DNA from: Bacteroidetes bacterium B1(2017)
Lineage (GTDB): Bacteria > Bacteroidota > Bacteroidia > UKL13-3
Assembly (NCBI GenBank): GCA_002256395.1
Contig: NKJG01000003.1
Span: 372,001-436,000, forward strand
DNA length: 64,000 nucleotides
Reading direction: 5' to 3'
This document shows, one piece after another, positions 55,029 through 61,958 of this stretch (its first letter is position 1; every line of letters begins with the position of its first letter). Below the pieces are notes generated by a model. The model did no database searches. It was not told the DNA's origin and saw nothing but the letters and a program-made list of their open reading frames with translations. Made by a program: the position numbers and the translations under genes.

Positions 55029-55054
55029 TCACTAACCCAGAAGAACACATTACA

Positions 55055-56362
55055 ATGGAACACGCAGAAGTTCATATCAGAGAAGAAAAATATCAGATTA
55101 CCGAAGGCAACAAAAAATGGGCTTTTGGTTTAATGATTGTAGGTTTGATTTTAGCTGCTATCGGCTATTTTACCTACCATCCTCACATTGAAGGATTAAC
55201 TGAACACGATTTACACCACCTTATTCAAAAGCGTTTGCTGAGCAATTTGTTGGTGAATGGATATTTCTTTTTTATCGTTTCTATTTGTGCAATCGTATTT
55301 GTTGCTATTAGCCAAGTTGCTAATGCAGGCTGGTACGTAGCCATTAGAAGAATTCCAGAAGCCATGAGCGAATACTCGCTTATTGGTGCACCAATTTTAT
55401 TAATTATTAGCTTTTTTGCATTACCTGTTTTGTACCATTGGGCACATGAAGGTATCATGACCGAAGGCTCTAGCAACTTTGATGAATTACTAGCGAGCAA
55501 GAGCTGGTACTTAAACAAACCATTCTTCTATATTAGAATGATTTTGTTTATGGGATTCTGGTTGTTTTGCGCTCATTTAATTCGTAAGAATTCTAGAAAC
55601 GAAGACCAAATTGGTGGCTTATCTAATTTCCAAAAGAACTACAATCTTTCTACTGCTTTTATAGTAGTATTTGCCTTTACCTTCTCAATGTTTACTTGGG
55701 ATCAAATGATGAGTATTGATGCACATTGGTATTCAACCATTTTCTCTATCTATAACTTTGCTACAGGTTGGGTAAGTGCTTTAACTATTATTTACTTATT
55801 CACTCATTACTTAAGAAGCAAAAACTACTTAAACGTAGCTACAGATGAACACCAACACGATTTGGGTAAATTTATGTTTGCCTTCTCCGTGTTCTGGACA
55901 TACATGTGGGTTGCTCAGTTCTTATTAATTTGGTATGCTAATATTCCAGAAGAGGTTGCGTATTACAAAGAGCGCTTATTTGGATCATACAAGCCTATTT
56001 TCTACTTCGTAGTTTTAGTTAACTTCTTAGTTCCTTTCTTCTTCTTTATGAGAAGAGACTGGAAACGTAGCAGAAAAGTAGGATACTTTGTTGGTAGCGC
56101 ATTATTAATTGGTCACTGGACAGATGTATACTTAATGGTAATGCCTGCTTCTATGAACATAGCTGTTGATCCTAGCGATCAATATCCTGCTGGAGTTATG
56201 AAAGTAGCTTCTCAAGGTTTTGGCTTAATGGAAGTTGGTTTCTTAGCTTTATTTGCTGGCTTATTCTTATGGATGACCCTAAAAGCATTAACTAAAGCAA
56301 ACTTATATCCTACCAAGCACCCATACATTATGGAAAGTGCTTTGCATGATGTGGGAATTTAG
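55055..56362 (+). CDS. actF: ActF: second membrane subunit of alternative complex III
   Basis: 435 residues with about ten membrane segments, homologous in layout to ActC. Landmarks are YHPHIEGLTEHDLHH, VANAGWYVAIRRIPEAMSEY, FTWDQMMSIDAHWYSTIFS and MRRDWKRSRKVG. ActF forms the proton and quinol path together with ActC. It is the last gene of the operon; the terminator 70 bp downstream ends the transcript, and no coxAB genes follow. Confidence 0.93.
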   Translation: MEHAEVHIREEKYQITEGNKKWAFGLMIVGLILAAIGYFTYHPHIEGLTEHDLHHLIQKRLLSNLLVNGYFFFIVSICAIVFVAISQVANAGWYVAIRRIPEAMSEYSLIGAPILLIISFFALPVLYHWAHEGIMTEGSSNFDELLASKSWYLNKPFFYIRMILFMGFWLFCAHLIRKNSRNEDQIGGLSNFQKNYNLSTAFIVVFAFTFSMFTWDQMMSIDAHWYSTIFSIYNFATGWVSALTIIYLFTHYLRSKNYLNVATDEHQHDLGKFMFAFSVFWTYMWVAQFLLIWYANIPEEVAYYKERLFGSYKPIFYFVVLVNFLVPFFFFMRRDWKRSRKVGYFVGSALLIGHWTDVYLMVMPASMNIAVDPSDQYPAGVMKVASQGFGLMEVGFLALFAGLFLWMTLKALTKANLYPTKHPYIMESALHDVGI

Positions 56363-56423
56363 GAAGAAGGTCGCTGGTTGGCTGGTCGCTAGTTGGCTAG
56401 TCGTTAGTATTTATTTATAAAAA

Positions 56424-56452
56424 CAAAAAAAGAGGCTTAGGCCTCTTTTTTT
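56424..56452 (+). terminator. Rho-independent terminator of the act operon
   Basis: AGAGGC-TTAG-GCCTCT stem followed by a T run. It is preceded by A's, so it may also act on the other strand. Confidence 0.85.
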
Positions 56453-57008
56453 GTTTGGGGCTCTTAGGGTTTGTACATCGAAGGGCTCTGCCCTTCGACT
56501 TCCCAGCTAGCATACCCCTAAGCCCTGAAAGAGCGCAATACACTATCGAGGGGCAAAGCCCTTCGAACCTTAGCGCTAGCGTGCCCCTAAGCCCTGAAAG
56601 GGCGCAATACGCTATCGAAGGGTAAAGCCCTTCGAACCTTAGCGCTAGCGTGCCACTAAGCCCTGAAAGGGCGTAATACTTTGTAGCAGTAGAGCGGGAG
56701 TTTGTGTGTTAAGTTATTTTTGTAGCTAAAAGTATAGCTGGCTACCAAAAAACGATAGCCAGCTTAAGAACTAGGTTAGCAAGAATTCTAAACCACTAAT
56801 CTTGCTTCGCAACTTCTTAAGCGGGCTTCGCAAAAAGAAAAGCTAGCTTAATAAAAAGAGAAACTGATTTAGAAAATAAGGAAGCTTGCCTCAAAAAAAA
56901 GATAGGTATGCTTAGTAAAATGGGAGGCTAGCTAAAGAAAAAATTAAGCTGGCTATTGAATTAGCGAAGCTAGCTATAGAATTTGCTTCTGCAATAAATT
57001 AATGAACT
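56453..57008. other. Repeat-rich gene-free stretch
   Basis: After the act terminator come three 67-70 bp tandem repeats (56477-56682). Then follows an AT-rich stretch in which AGCTAGC- and GCTGGCTA-type words recur about ten times without a clear period (56735-56985). I see no gene and no RNA. The whole gap from actF to the lipoprotein gene is about 840 bp, the largest gene-free stretch in the window. Confidence 0.55.
56477..56682. repeat. Three tandem 67-70 bp repeats with internal hairpin arms
   Basis: Units start at 56477, 56544 and 56614. Each begins ATCGAAGGGC or a close variant, pairs with GCCCTTCG a few bases later to make a hairpin, then has a GCTAGC-containing palindromic section, CCCCTAAGCCCTGAAAGGGCGCAATAC and a junction. 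Units 2 and 3 are almost identical; unit 1 is shorter and more diverged. Confidence 0.8.
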
Positions 57009-57056
57009 CCAACCCTAAAGCTGCAGCGTTACACTGGCTGAACCGGAGCCAAATTT
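57009..57056. repeat. 48-bp direct repeat, left copy (stranded folB 3' end)
   Basis: It is identical in 46 of 48 positions to 57932-57979, the true 3' end of folB. On the minus strand it reads as KFGSGSASVTLQL plus stop, the same frame and stop as FolB with one residue changed. The similarity ends abruptly on both sides. Confidence 0.9.
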
Positions 57057-57137
57057 GGATTTTGCACTTTTTTCTTTACTAGCAGCATATTTATTTAAGC
57101 AGTAAAAAATAGACTTGGAATTGAGAAACCTAGAAAT

Positions 57138-57145
57138 TAAATTTG
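57138..57145 (+). promoter_or_regulatory. Putative -7 element (TAAATTTG) of the orphan lipoprotein gene
   Basis: An exact TAnnTTTG match 58 bp before the chosen ATG, inside the segment flanked by the 48-bp repeats. Confidence 0.45.
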
Positions 57146-57203
57146 ATGTAATAAGAAATCCAAGCTTTTGAAAACCTCCATTACTTTCTTTGGCAAATTT
57201 TTA

Positions 57204-57848
57204 ATGTTTTCAAAAGCATACCCTAGGTTTTTGAATGTACTGCTAGTATTGTTTTGCCTCCTATTTTTTGACAATTGCAGGCGCAGAGATGAATGTGAGG
57301 GGAGCCCTAAATCTAATTTAAATTACGACAGCACCCATTTTGATAGTTCAGAGCAAGCCAAAATTCCAGATTGGCAAGGAGATTCACTTTACTTTTATTC
57401 TGATGCTGGTGATACTGCATATATGTATTGCAATTGGCAGTCACCTCCAAATAATTTTGAAATACAAAGTCGAAGTTCAGGCACTTTTCCTTGTCCTTAT
57501 CTAGAAAATTTCTGCTATCCATTTCAGCAATATAATTACCATTCAAACGAACCAACCTTAAATGATTTTCAGATTATATTTTTTAAGGAATCTAATTTGA
57601 TTAATCAATTTCCTAAGGAACCGCCCAAGGCTTATTTAGCATTGTCGCAATATGATTATCAATTATTATCAGATGTTGGATTCAATAATTTGACCAATGA
57701 TTCTGTATTGCTAATGAATGGATTAATCGAAAAAGGCTGGTCGACCGCTAATAAAACTTCCTCACTTAATTTAAATGTTGGAATTTTGAAGTTGAACATT
57801 AAACGGGGAAAAAAATGGACCTTATTTAAATATAAATTAAACAATTAA
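57204..57848 (+). CDS. Orphan lipoprotein set between two folB 3' ends
   Basis: 214 residues from the ATG; a TTG at 57168 would add 12 residues and is an alternative. The signal peptide (LNVLLVLFCLLFFDNC) gives a lipidated Cys followed by RRRDEC. The mature protein has YFYSDAGDTAYMYCNW, DSVLLMNGLIEKGW and GILKLNIKRGKKWT, all echoed in the lipoprotein at 39719-40321. It is AT-rich and has no known domain. Its position inside a segment bounded by 48-bp direct repeats suggests it arrived by insertion. A 22-codon ORF with a signal-peptide-like start follows at 57852-57920. Confidence 0.72.
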   Translation: MFSKAYPRFLNVLLVLFCLLFFDNCRRRDECEGSPKSNLNYDSTHFDSSEQAKIPDWQGDSLYFYSDAGDTAYMYCNWQSPPNNFEIQSRSSGTFPCPYLENFCYPFQQYNYHSNEPTLNDFQIIFFKESNLINQFPKEPPKAYLALSQYDYQLLSDVGFNNLTNDSVLLMNGLIEKGWSTANKTSSLNLNVGILKLNIKRGKKWTLFKYKLNN

Positions 57849-57851
57849 CCT

Positions 57852-57920
57852 ATGAAAACCTACCTATTACTACTTTTGTTCGAATTAAAAAGTATCAGTT
57901 TACTTGTATATAAGGGTTAG
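57852..57920 (+). pseudogene. Possible remnant of a second signal-peptide-bearing gene
   Basis: A 22-codon reading frame (MKTYLLLLLFELKSISLLVYKG) looks like the signal peptide of an exported protein cut short by a stop, 3 bp after the orphan lipoprotein gene. It may be a chance ORF. Confidence 0.25.
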
Positions 57921-57931
57921 TCAAAAACACG

Positions 57932-57979
57932 CCAACCCTAAAGCTGCAGCGTTACACTGGCTGCGCCGGAGCCAAATTT
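57932..57979. repeat. 48-bp direct repeat, right copy (functional folB 3' end)
   Basis: Contains the FolB C-terminal codons and stop on the minus strand and matches 57009-57056 in 46 of 48 positions; the two differences are adjacent (CG versus AA). Confidence 0.9.
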
Positions 57980-58294
57980 TCCTGCTGGATTGGGTTTGGT
58001 AATTTTTAAAGTAATCATCAGGTCTTTTTCTGCAAAACGGTCCTCTAATTTGGCAATCATGCTTTGGGCTAAGTCTTCAATAAACTGTCTAGGAATTTCC
58101 ATTTCTGCTTTAATTACATGAAAAGCATCCTCGTAATTGACTAAGTTTTCAAGCTTGCTTAAGTCCGTATCATCTGCAACTTCCTCATCTATCCATACAT
58201 CTACTTTAAAAATTCCTCCTTTTATTTTTTCTTCGGCATATAGGCCATGGTAAGCAAAGAACTCAAGATCTTCGAGCGCTGTTTGTAACTTCAT
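57938..58294 (-). CDS. folB: Dihydroneopterin aldolase
   Basis: 118 residues of the FolB/T-fold family. Features are LEDLEFFAYHGLYAEEK near the start (the Tyr/His/Gly region of the active site), FKVDVWIDEEVADDTD, NLVNYEDAFHVIKAEM, the catalytic Lys in LKITKPNPAG, and ASVTLQL. It makes 6-hydroxymethyl-dihydropterin for folate synthesis. The last 13 codons are duplicated 923 bp further downstream, beyond the lipoprotein gene, so the gene end has apparently been rebuilt during an insertion. Confidence 0.92.
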   Translation of the reverse strand: MKLQTALEDLEFFAYHGLYAEEKIKGGIFKVDVWIDEEVADDTDLSKLENLVNYEDAFHVIKAEMEIPRQFIEDLAQSMIAKLEDRFAEKDLMITLKITKPNPAGKFGSGAASVTLQL

Positions 58295-58325
58295 AGGTTT
58301 GACTTTTAACTACCAACAAAATAAC

Positions 58326-58333
58326 TAAATTCG
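58326..58333 (+). promoter_or_regulatory. Putative -7 element (TAAATTCG) of the acyl-CoA dehydrogenase gene
   Basis: Matches TAnnTTTG with C at position 7, 30 bp before the start. Confidence 0.35.
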
Positions 58334-58363
58334 CAGCAGATTTATAACAAAAAGTCAAAAAGC

Positions 58364-59578
58364 ATGAACAACGCAGCCGATTTTCACAGAGCAAGCAAAC
58401 AAGATTCGTATCAACATCACGATTATTATTTGATGGATGAATTGCTTACCGAAGAGCATAAATTGATTCGCTCTACCGTAAGAGATTTTGTTAAAAAAGA
58501 AATATCTCCCATTATTGAAGATGCCGCTCAAAGAGCCGCTTTCCCGCATTACCTTATTAAAGGAATGGCAGAGGTAGGTTCATTTGGCGCACAACTACCT
58601 GCCGAGTATGGCTGTGGTGGCTTAGATTATATTAGTTATGGCATTATTATGCAAGAGCTAGAGCGTTGCGATTCGGGTATCCGCTCTACTGCGTCGGTTC
58701 AGGGCAGCTTGGTAATGTACCCTATTTATAAGTTTGGTTCAGAAGAGCAAAAAAGAAAATACCTTCCTAAATTAGCTGCTGGCGAAATGATGGGCTGCTT
58801 TGGTTTAACAGAGCCAGATCATGGGAGTAACCCTGCTGGTATGACCACCAATTTTAAAGATGCTGGAGATGGCAAACATATTATTTTAAATGGTGCCAAA
58901 ATGTGGATTAGCAATTCGCCATTTGCCGATGTTGCAGTGGTTTGGGCTAAGAACGAAAAAGGTATTATTAAGGGTGTAATTGTAGAACGTGGCATGCCAG
59001 GTTTCTCTACTCCAGAAACACATAATAAATGGAGTTTGCGTGCAAGTGCTACAGGTGAATTAGTATTTAATGATGTAAAGGTTCCAATAGAAAATATTAT
59101 GCCGGGTGTTGAAGGTTTAAAAGGCCCTCTTACATGCTTAAACTCGGCTCGCTATGGAATTGCATGGGGTGCAATTGGTGCTGCTTTAGATTGCTACGAT
59201 ACGGCTTTGCGTTATTCAAAAGAACGCAAACAATTTGGCCGACCAATTGGTGGCTTTCAATTGCAACAAAAGAAATTGGCAGAAATGATTACCGAAATTA
59301 CCAAAGCTCAATTATTAACTTGGCGTTTAGGTGTATTAATGAATGAGGGTAGAGCAACCCCAGCCCAAATTAGTATGGCCAAACGTAATAATGTAGATAT
59401 GGCTTGTACCATAGCACGTAATGCGCGCCAAATGTTGGGCGGTATGGGTATTACCGGTGAGTATTCTATTATGCGTCATATGATGAATTTAGAATCTGTT
59501 GTTACCTACGAAGGAACACATGATATTCACTTGCTAATTACTGGTATGGATGTTACCGGCGAGAACGCGTTTACCTAG
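58364..59578 (+). CDS. Acyl-CoA dehydrogenase, glutaryl-CoA dehydrogenase type
   Basis: 404 residues. The catalytic Glu is at about E383 (VTYEGTHDIH), in the position typical of glutaryl-CoA dehydrogenase. The substrate-binding Arg is in SGIRSTASVQGSLVM, and CFGLTEPDHGSNP, KMWISNSPFADVAVVWAK, LRASATGELVFNDVKVP and ARYGIAWGAIGA follow in order. The pattern is closer to glutaryl-CoA dehydrogenase than to fatty-acyl-CoA dehydrogenases. It would oxidise and decarboxylate glutaryl-CoA to crotonyl-CoA in lysine or tryptophan breakdown. A terminator follows 20 bp later. Confidence 0.88.
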   Translation: MNNAADFHRASKQDSYQHHDYYLMDELLTEEHKLIRSTVRDFVKKEISPIIEDAAQRAAFPHYLIKGMAEVGSFGAQLPAEYGCGGLDYISYGIIMQELERCDSGIRSTASVQGSLVMYPIYKFGSEEQKRKYLPKLAAGEMMGCFGLTEPDHGSNPAGMTTNFKDAGDGKHIILNGAKMWISNSPFADVAVVWAKNEKGIIKGVIVERGMPGFSTPETHNKWSLRASATGELVFNDVKVPIENIMPGVEGLKGPLTCLNSARYGIAWGAIGAALDCYDTALRYSKERKQFGRPIGGFQLQQKKLAEMITEITKAQLLTWRLGVLMNEGRATPAQISMAKRNNVDMACTIARNARQMLGGMGITGEYSIMRHMMNLESVVTYEGTHDIHLLITGMDVTGENAFT

Positions 59579-59598
59579 TAGTAATTAAAACACCTATT

Positions 59599-59639
59599 TA
59601 AAAAGCAGGCTTTGGGTTGAACCAAGGCCTGCTTTTTTG
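59599..59639 (+). terminator. Rho-independent terminator after the acyl-CoA dehydrogenase gene
   Basis: AAAAGCAGGC / GCCTGCTTTT stem with a 16-nt loop and a T run. Confidence 0.85.
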
Positions 59640-59697
59640 TTTTGTCATATTCTTATGAAATGATTTTTGACTGAACCCATTTGTTTTAGTGGCTGAC

Positions 59698-59705
59698 TAT
59701 ATTTG
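59698..59705 (+). promoter_or_regulatory. Putative -7 promoter element (TATATTTG) of the kelch gene
   Basis: An exact TAnnTTTG match 34 bp before the ATG; a TTTG at 59680-59683 is closer than the usual spacing. Confidence 0.45.
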
Positions 59706-59739
59706 ACTTACACTCTATCTCCCTAACAACTCAAAGCAT

Positions 59740-61866
59740 ATGAAAAAATTCCTACTCCTCTCTTTTCTTTATTTAGGCTTGGTTTCTGTATCCTTGGCTC
59801 AGGCCTGGCAGCAGTTAAATGATATCGGTTCGAACCAACGCAATATTACCGTACCCGATTTTGGTGGCGATGTAGCTAAGTTTAGCATATCGGGCAAAAC
59901 CTTTTTAGTTTGTGGGCAGGTATCTTCTGCCTTAAGTAATAAAGTATACCAATTTGATTACACCAATAAGCAGTGGATTAAAATGAATAATTTTCCAGAT
60001 GCCCTTGGAACCCCAGTTGCGTTTGTACTAAACAATATAGCCTATGTAGGCTCAGGTTATTCAGGAACCAATAAGGCCATTAACAAAAAGTTTTGGAAAT
60101 ATACTGAAGCAACAGATTCGTGGCTAAGCATTGCAGATATGCCTGTAGCAAGAGCAGGAGCAGTAGGGTTTGGTCTTCAAAATAAAGGTTATGTGGGCTT
60201 AGGTACAGATAGTACAGGTAACCACACACGCAAAGAGTTTTTTGAATATACCCCCGAAACAAATTCTTGGACAGCTATTGCCGATTATGCAGGTGAGGCT
60301 AGAAGTAATGCCATGGCTTTTACCTTAAATGGTTTGGCTTATGCGGGTACAGGTATCACAAGCTATCCGGCTTCTAAATTATTTAATGATTTTTGGTGTT
60401 ATAACCCTGCCCAAAATACTTGGAAACAAATTGCTTCTTACCCGGGTGAAGCACGCTACCATTGCATGCAATTTACCTTGGCAAATATACCTTATGTAGG
60501 TGCGGGTGTAACAACTAATTTCTTTAATGCCTTCAACGATTTCCACTATTATGTAGATAGCAATGATACCTGGGTGCCGGTGACTAATTTCCCTTTTTCA
60601 TTAAACTACGGCGTTTCTTTTAGCAATAATGTTCATGCTATGGTGGGCAGAGGAACCTCTGGTCAAACTACCAATTCTAAAATGTATGAATACAACCCAA
60701 AAGCTAATCAATGGGAGTTTTTTAGAGAATCGCATGGGGTTTATGGAGCAGCTAGTTTTGCCATAGATGGAAAGATGTATGTGGTTGGAGGGCAGACCTA
60801 CGATTTGGGCGTGAACTCGGATATGTGGGCCTATGATATGGCTACAAAAGAGTGGCAAAAAATGGCCGATTTGCCGGGTCAGCCACGCAGATATGAACTC
60901 AAAGGATTTGCTATTGGAGGATACGGATATGTGGTAGCGGGTTCCTTAAATGGCGTAACTCCTGCAGCAGATTGCTGGAAATATACTCCTCAAACAAATA
61001 CTTGGAGTATCATGGATAGCATGCCATTGCCAAGAAATAATCCTGCTGTTTTTGTGGTAAATAATAAAGGATATGTATGTGGTGGAAGAATGGGGGCCAA
61101 CTTGTTAAATGATTTATGGGAATATGATCCAAGCCTAAATCAGTGGTTGCAAAAGCCAAGCATGCCAGGCATAGGAAGAGAGCAGGCTGCTGCCTTTTCA
61201 ATAGATTCAAACGGATATGTTGTGGGTGGCCATGGACCAGCCAATGCTGTTTTATCGGATTTTTGGAGCTACAATGCCTATACAAATACCTGGCAGCGAA
61301 AAGCCGATTTTTTTAGTGAAGGGACTTACTTAGCAAGTGCCACTGCTTCTTCAACAGATGGATATTTAATGAATGGCCGCGACGGAAAATCTACTGTTTA
61401 TTCTACCAAAGTTTGGAAGTATGATCCAAAAGCCGACTTATGGAGTGAGTATACCTCAAACCCTAATTTACCAATTGCCTTAGGAGTTTCTGAGTATATA
61501 AATGGTAAGTTGTATTTGGGCTTAGGCAGCTCATTAACGGCTCAATTTAATTCTACTTTTTTTGAAATAGACCCTAGTAAACCCACAGGTTTGCAACAGG
61601 CAATTGGTGCCGAACCAAGACTTGCTATTGAATCGCCTTTTACCCATAATCCAAGCTTGTTTTATGCTAACTTAAAGCCTGCTACCTATACCATTTCTGC
61701 CTACGATGCGCAAGGAAAACTACTTAGCTCAAGTACCGAAAAGATAGTAAAAGCCGAAGGACAATTGGAGTTAAAAGGCTTAGAAAATGCTGCTGAAGGA
61801 ATGCTGTTTATTAAAGTGCTTGGCGGTAATGAATCCAAAACTATTCGCGTGCTTAAGACAGATTAA
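59740..61866 (+). CDS. Secreted kelch-repeat protein with divergent T9SS-like C-terminus
   Basis: 708 residues. A signal peptide (cut near SLAQA) is followed by many kelch blades with the pattern 'FWKYTEATDSWLSIADMP' and 'GKMYVVGG': at least ten repeats of a W-[x]-DxP type across residues about 25-620. The last 80 residues form a beta-sandwich domain (PSLFYANLKPATYTISAYDAQGK, FIKVLGGNESKTIRVLKTD) resembling a T9SS CTD but lacking a clear YPNP motif. Function is unknown; kelch propellers are often sugar-binding or scaffolding. A GGTTCGAACC palindrome lies early in the gene. Confidence 0.82.
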   Translation: MKKFLLLSFLYLGLVSVSLAQAWQQLNDIGSNQRNITVPDFGGDVAKFSISGKTFLVCGQVSSALSNKVYQFDYTNKQWIKMNNFPDALGTPVAFVLNNIAYVGSGYSGTNKAINKKFWKYTEATDSWLSIADMPVARAGAVGFGLQNKGYVGLGTDSTGNHTRKEFFEYTPETNSWTAIADYAGEARSNAMAFTLNGLAYAGTGITSYPASKLFNDFWCYNPAQNTWKQIASYPGEARYHCMQFTLANIPYVGAGVTTNFFNAFNDFHYYVDSNDTWVPVTNFPFSLNYGVSFSNNVHAMVGRGTSGQTTNSKMYEYNPKANQWEFFRESHGVYGAASFAIDGKMYVVGGQTYDLGVNSDMWAYDMATKEWQKMADLPGQPRRYELKGFAIGGYGYVVAGSLNGVTPAADCWKYTPQTNTWSIMDSMPLPRNNPAVFVVNNKGYVCGGRMGANLLNDLWEYDPSLNQWLQKPSMPGIGREQAAAFSIDSNGYVVGGHGPANAVLSDFWSYNAYTNTWQRKADFFSEGTYLASATASSTDGYLMNGRDGKSTVYSTKVWKYDPKADLWSEYTSNPNLPIALGVSEYINGKLYLGLGSSLTAQFNSTFFEIDPSKPTGLQQAIGAEPRLAIESPFTHNPSLFYANLKPATYTISAYDAQGKLLSSSTEKIVKAEGQLELKGLENAAEGMLFIKVLGGNESKTIRVLKTD

Positions 61867-61958
61867 CCTTAATAGTTGAAAGAATTAACAAAAATCACAT
61901 AAGAATTTATAATCCTTTTTTAAATTGCGGCATATTAACAATCTAATTAAGCCTAAGT

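Noticed and set aside
56477..56682. Possible CRISPR array in the three-unit tandem repeat
   Set aside because: The units abut without unique spacers, are about 70 bp long, differ from each other in scattered positions, and no cas gene is nearby.
57204..57848. Insertion sequence inside the folB repeat cassette
   Set aside because: There is no transposase-like reading frame and no terminal inverted repeats; the bounding sequence is a gene-end duplication instead.
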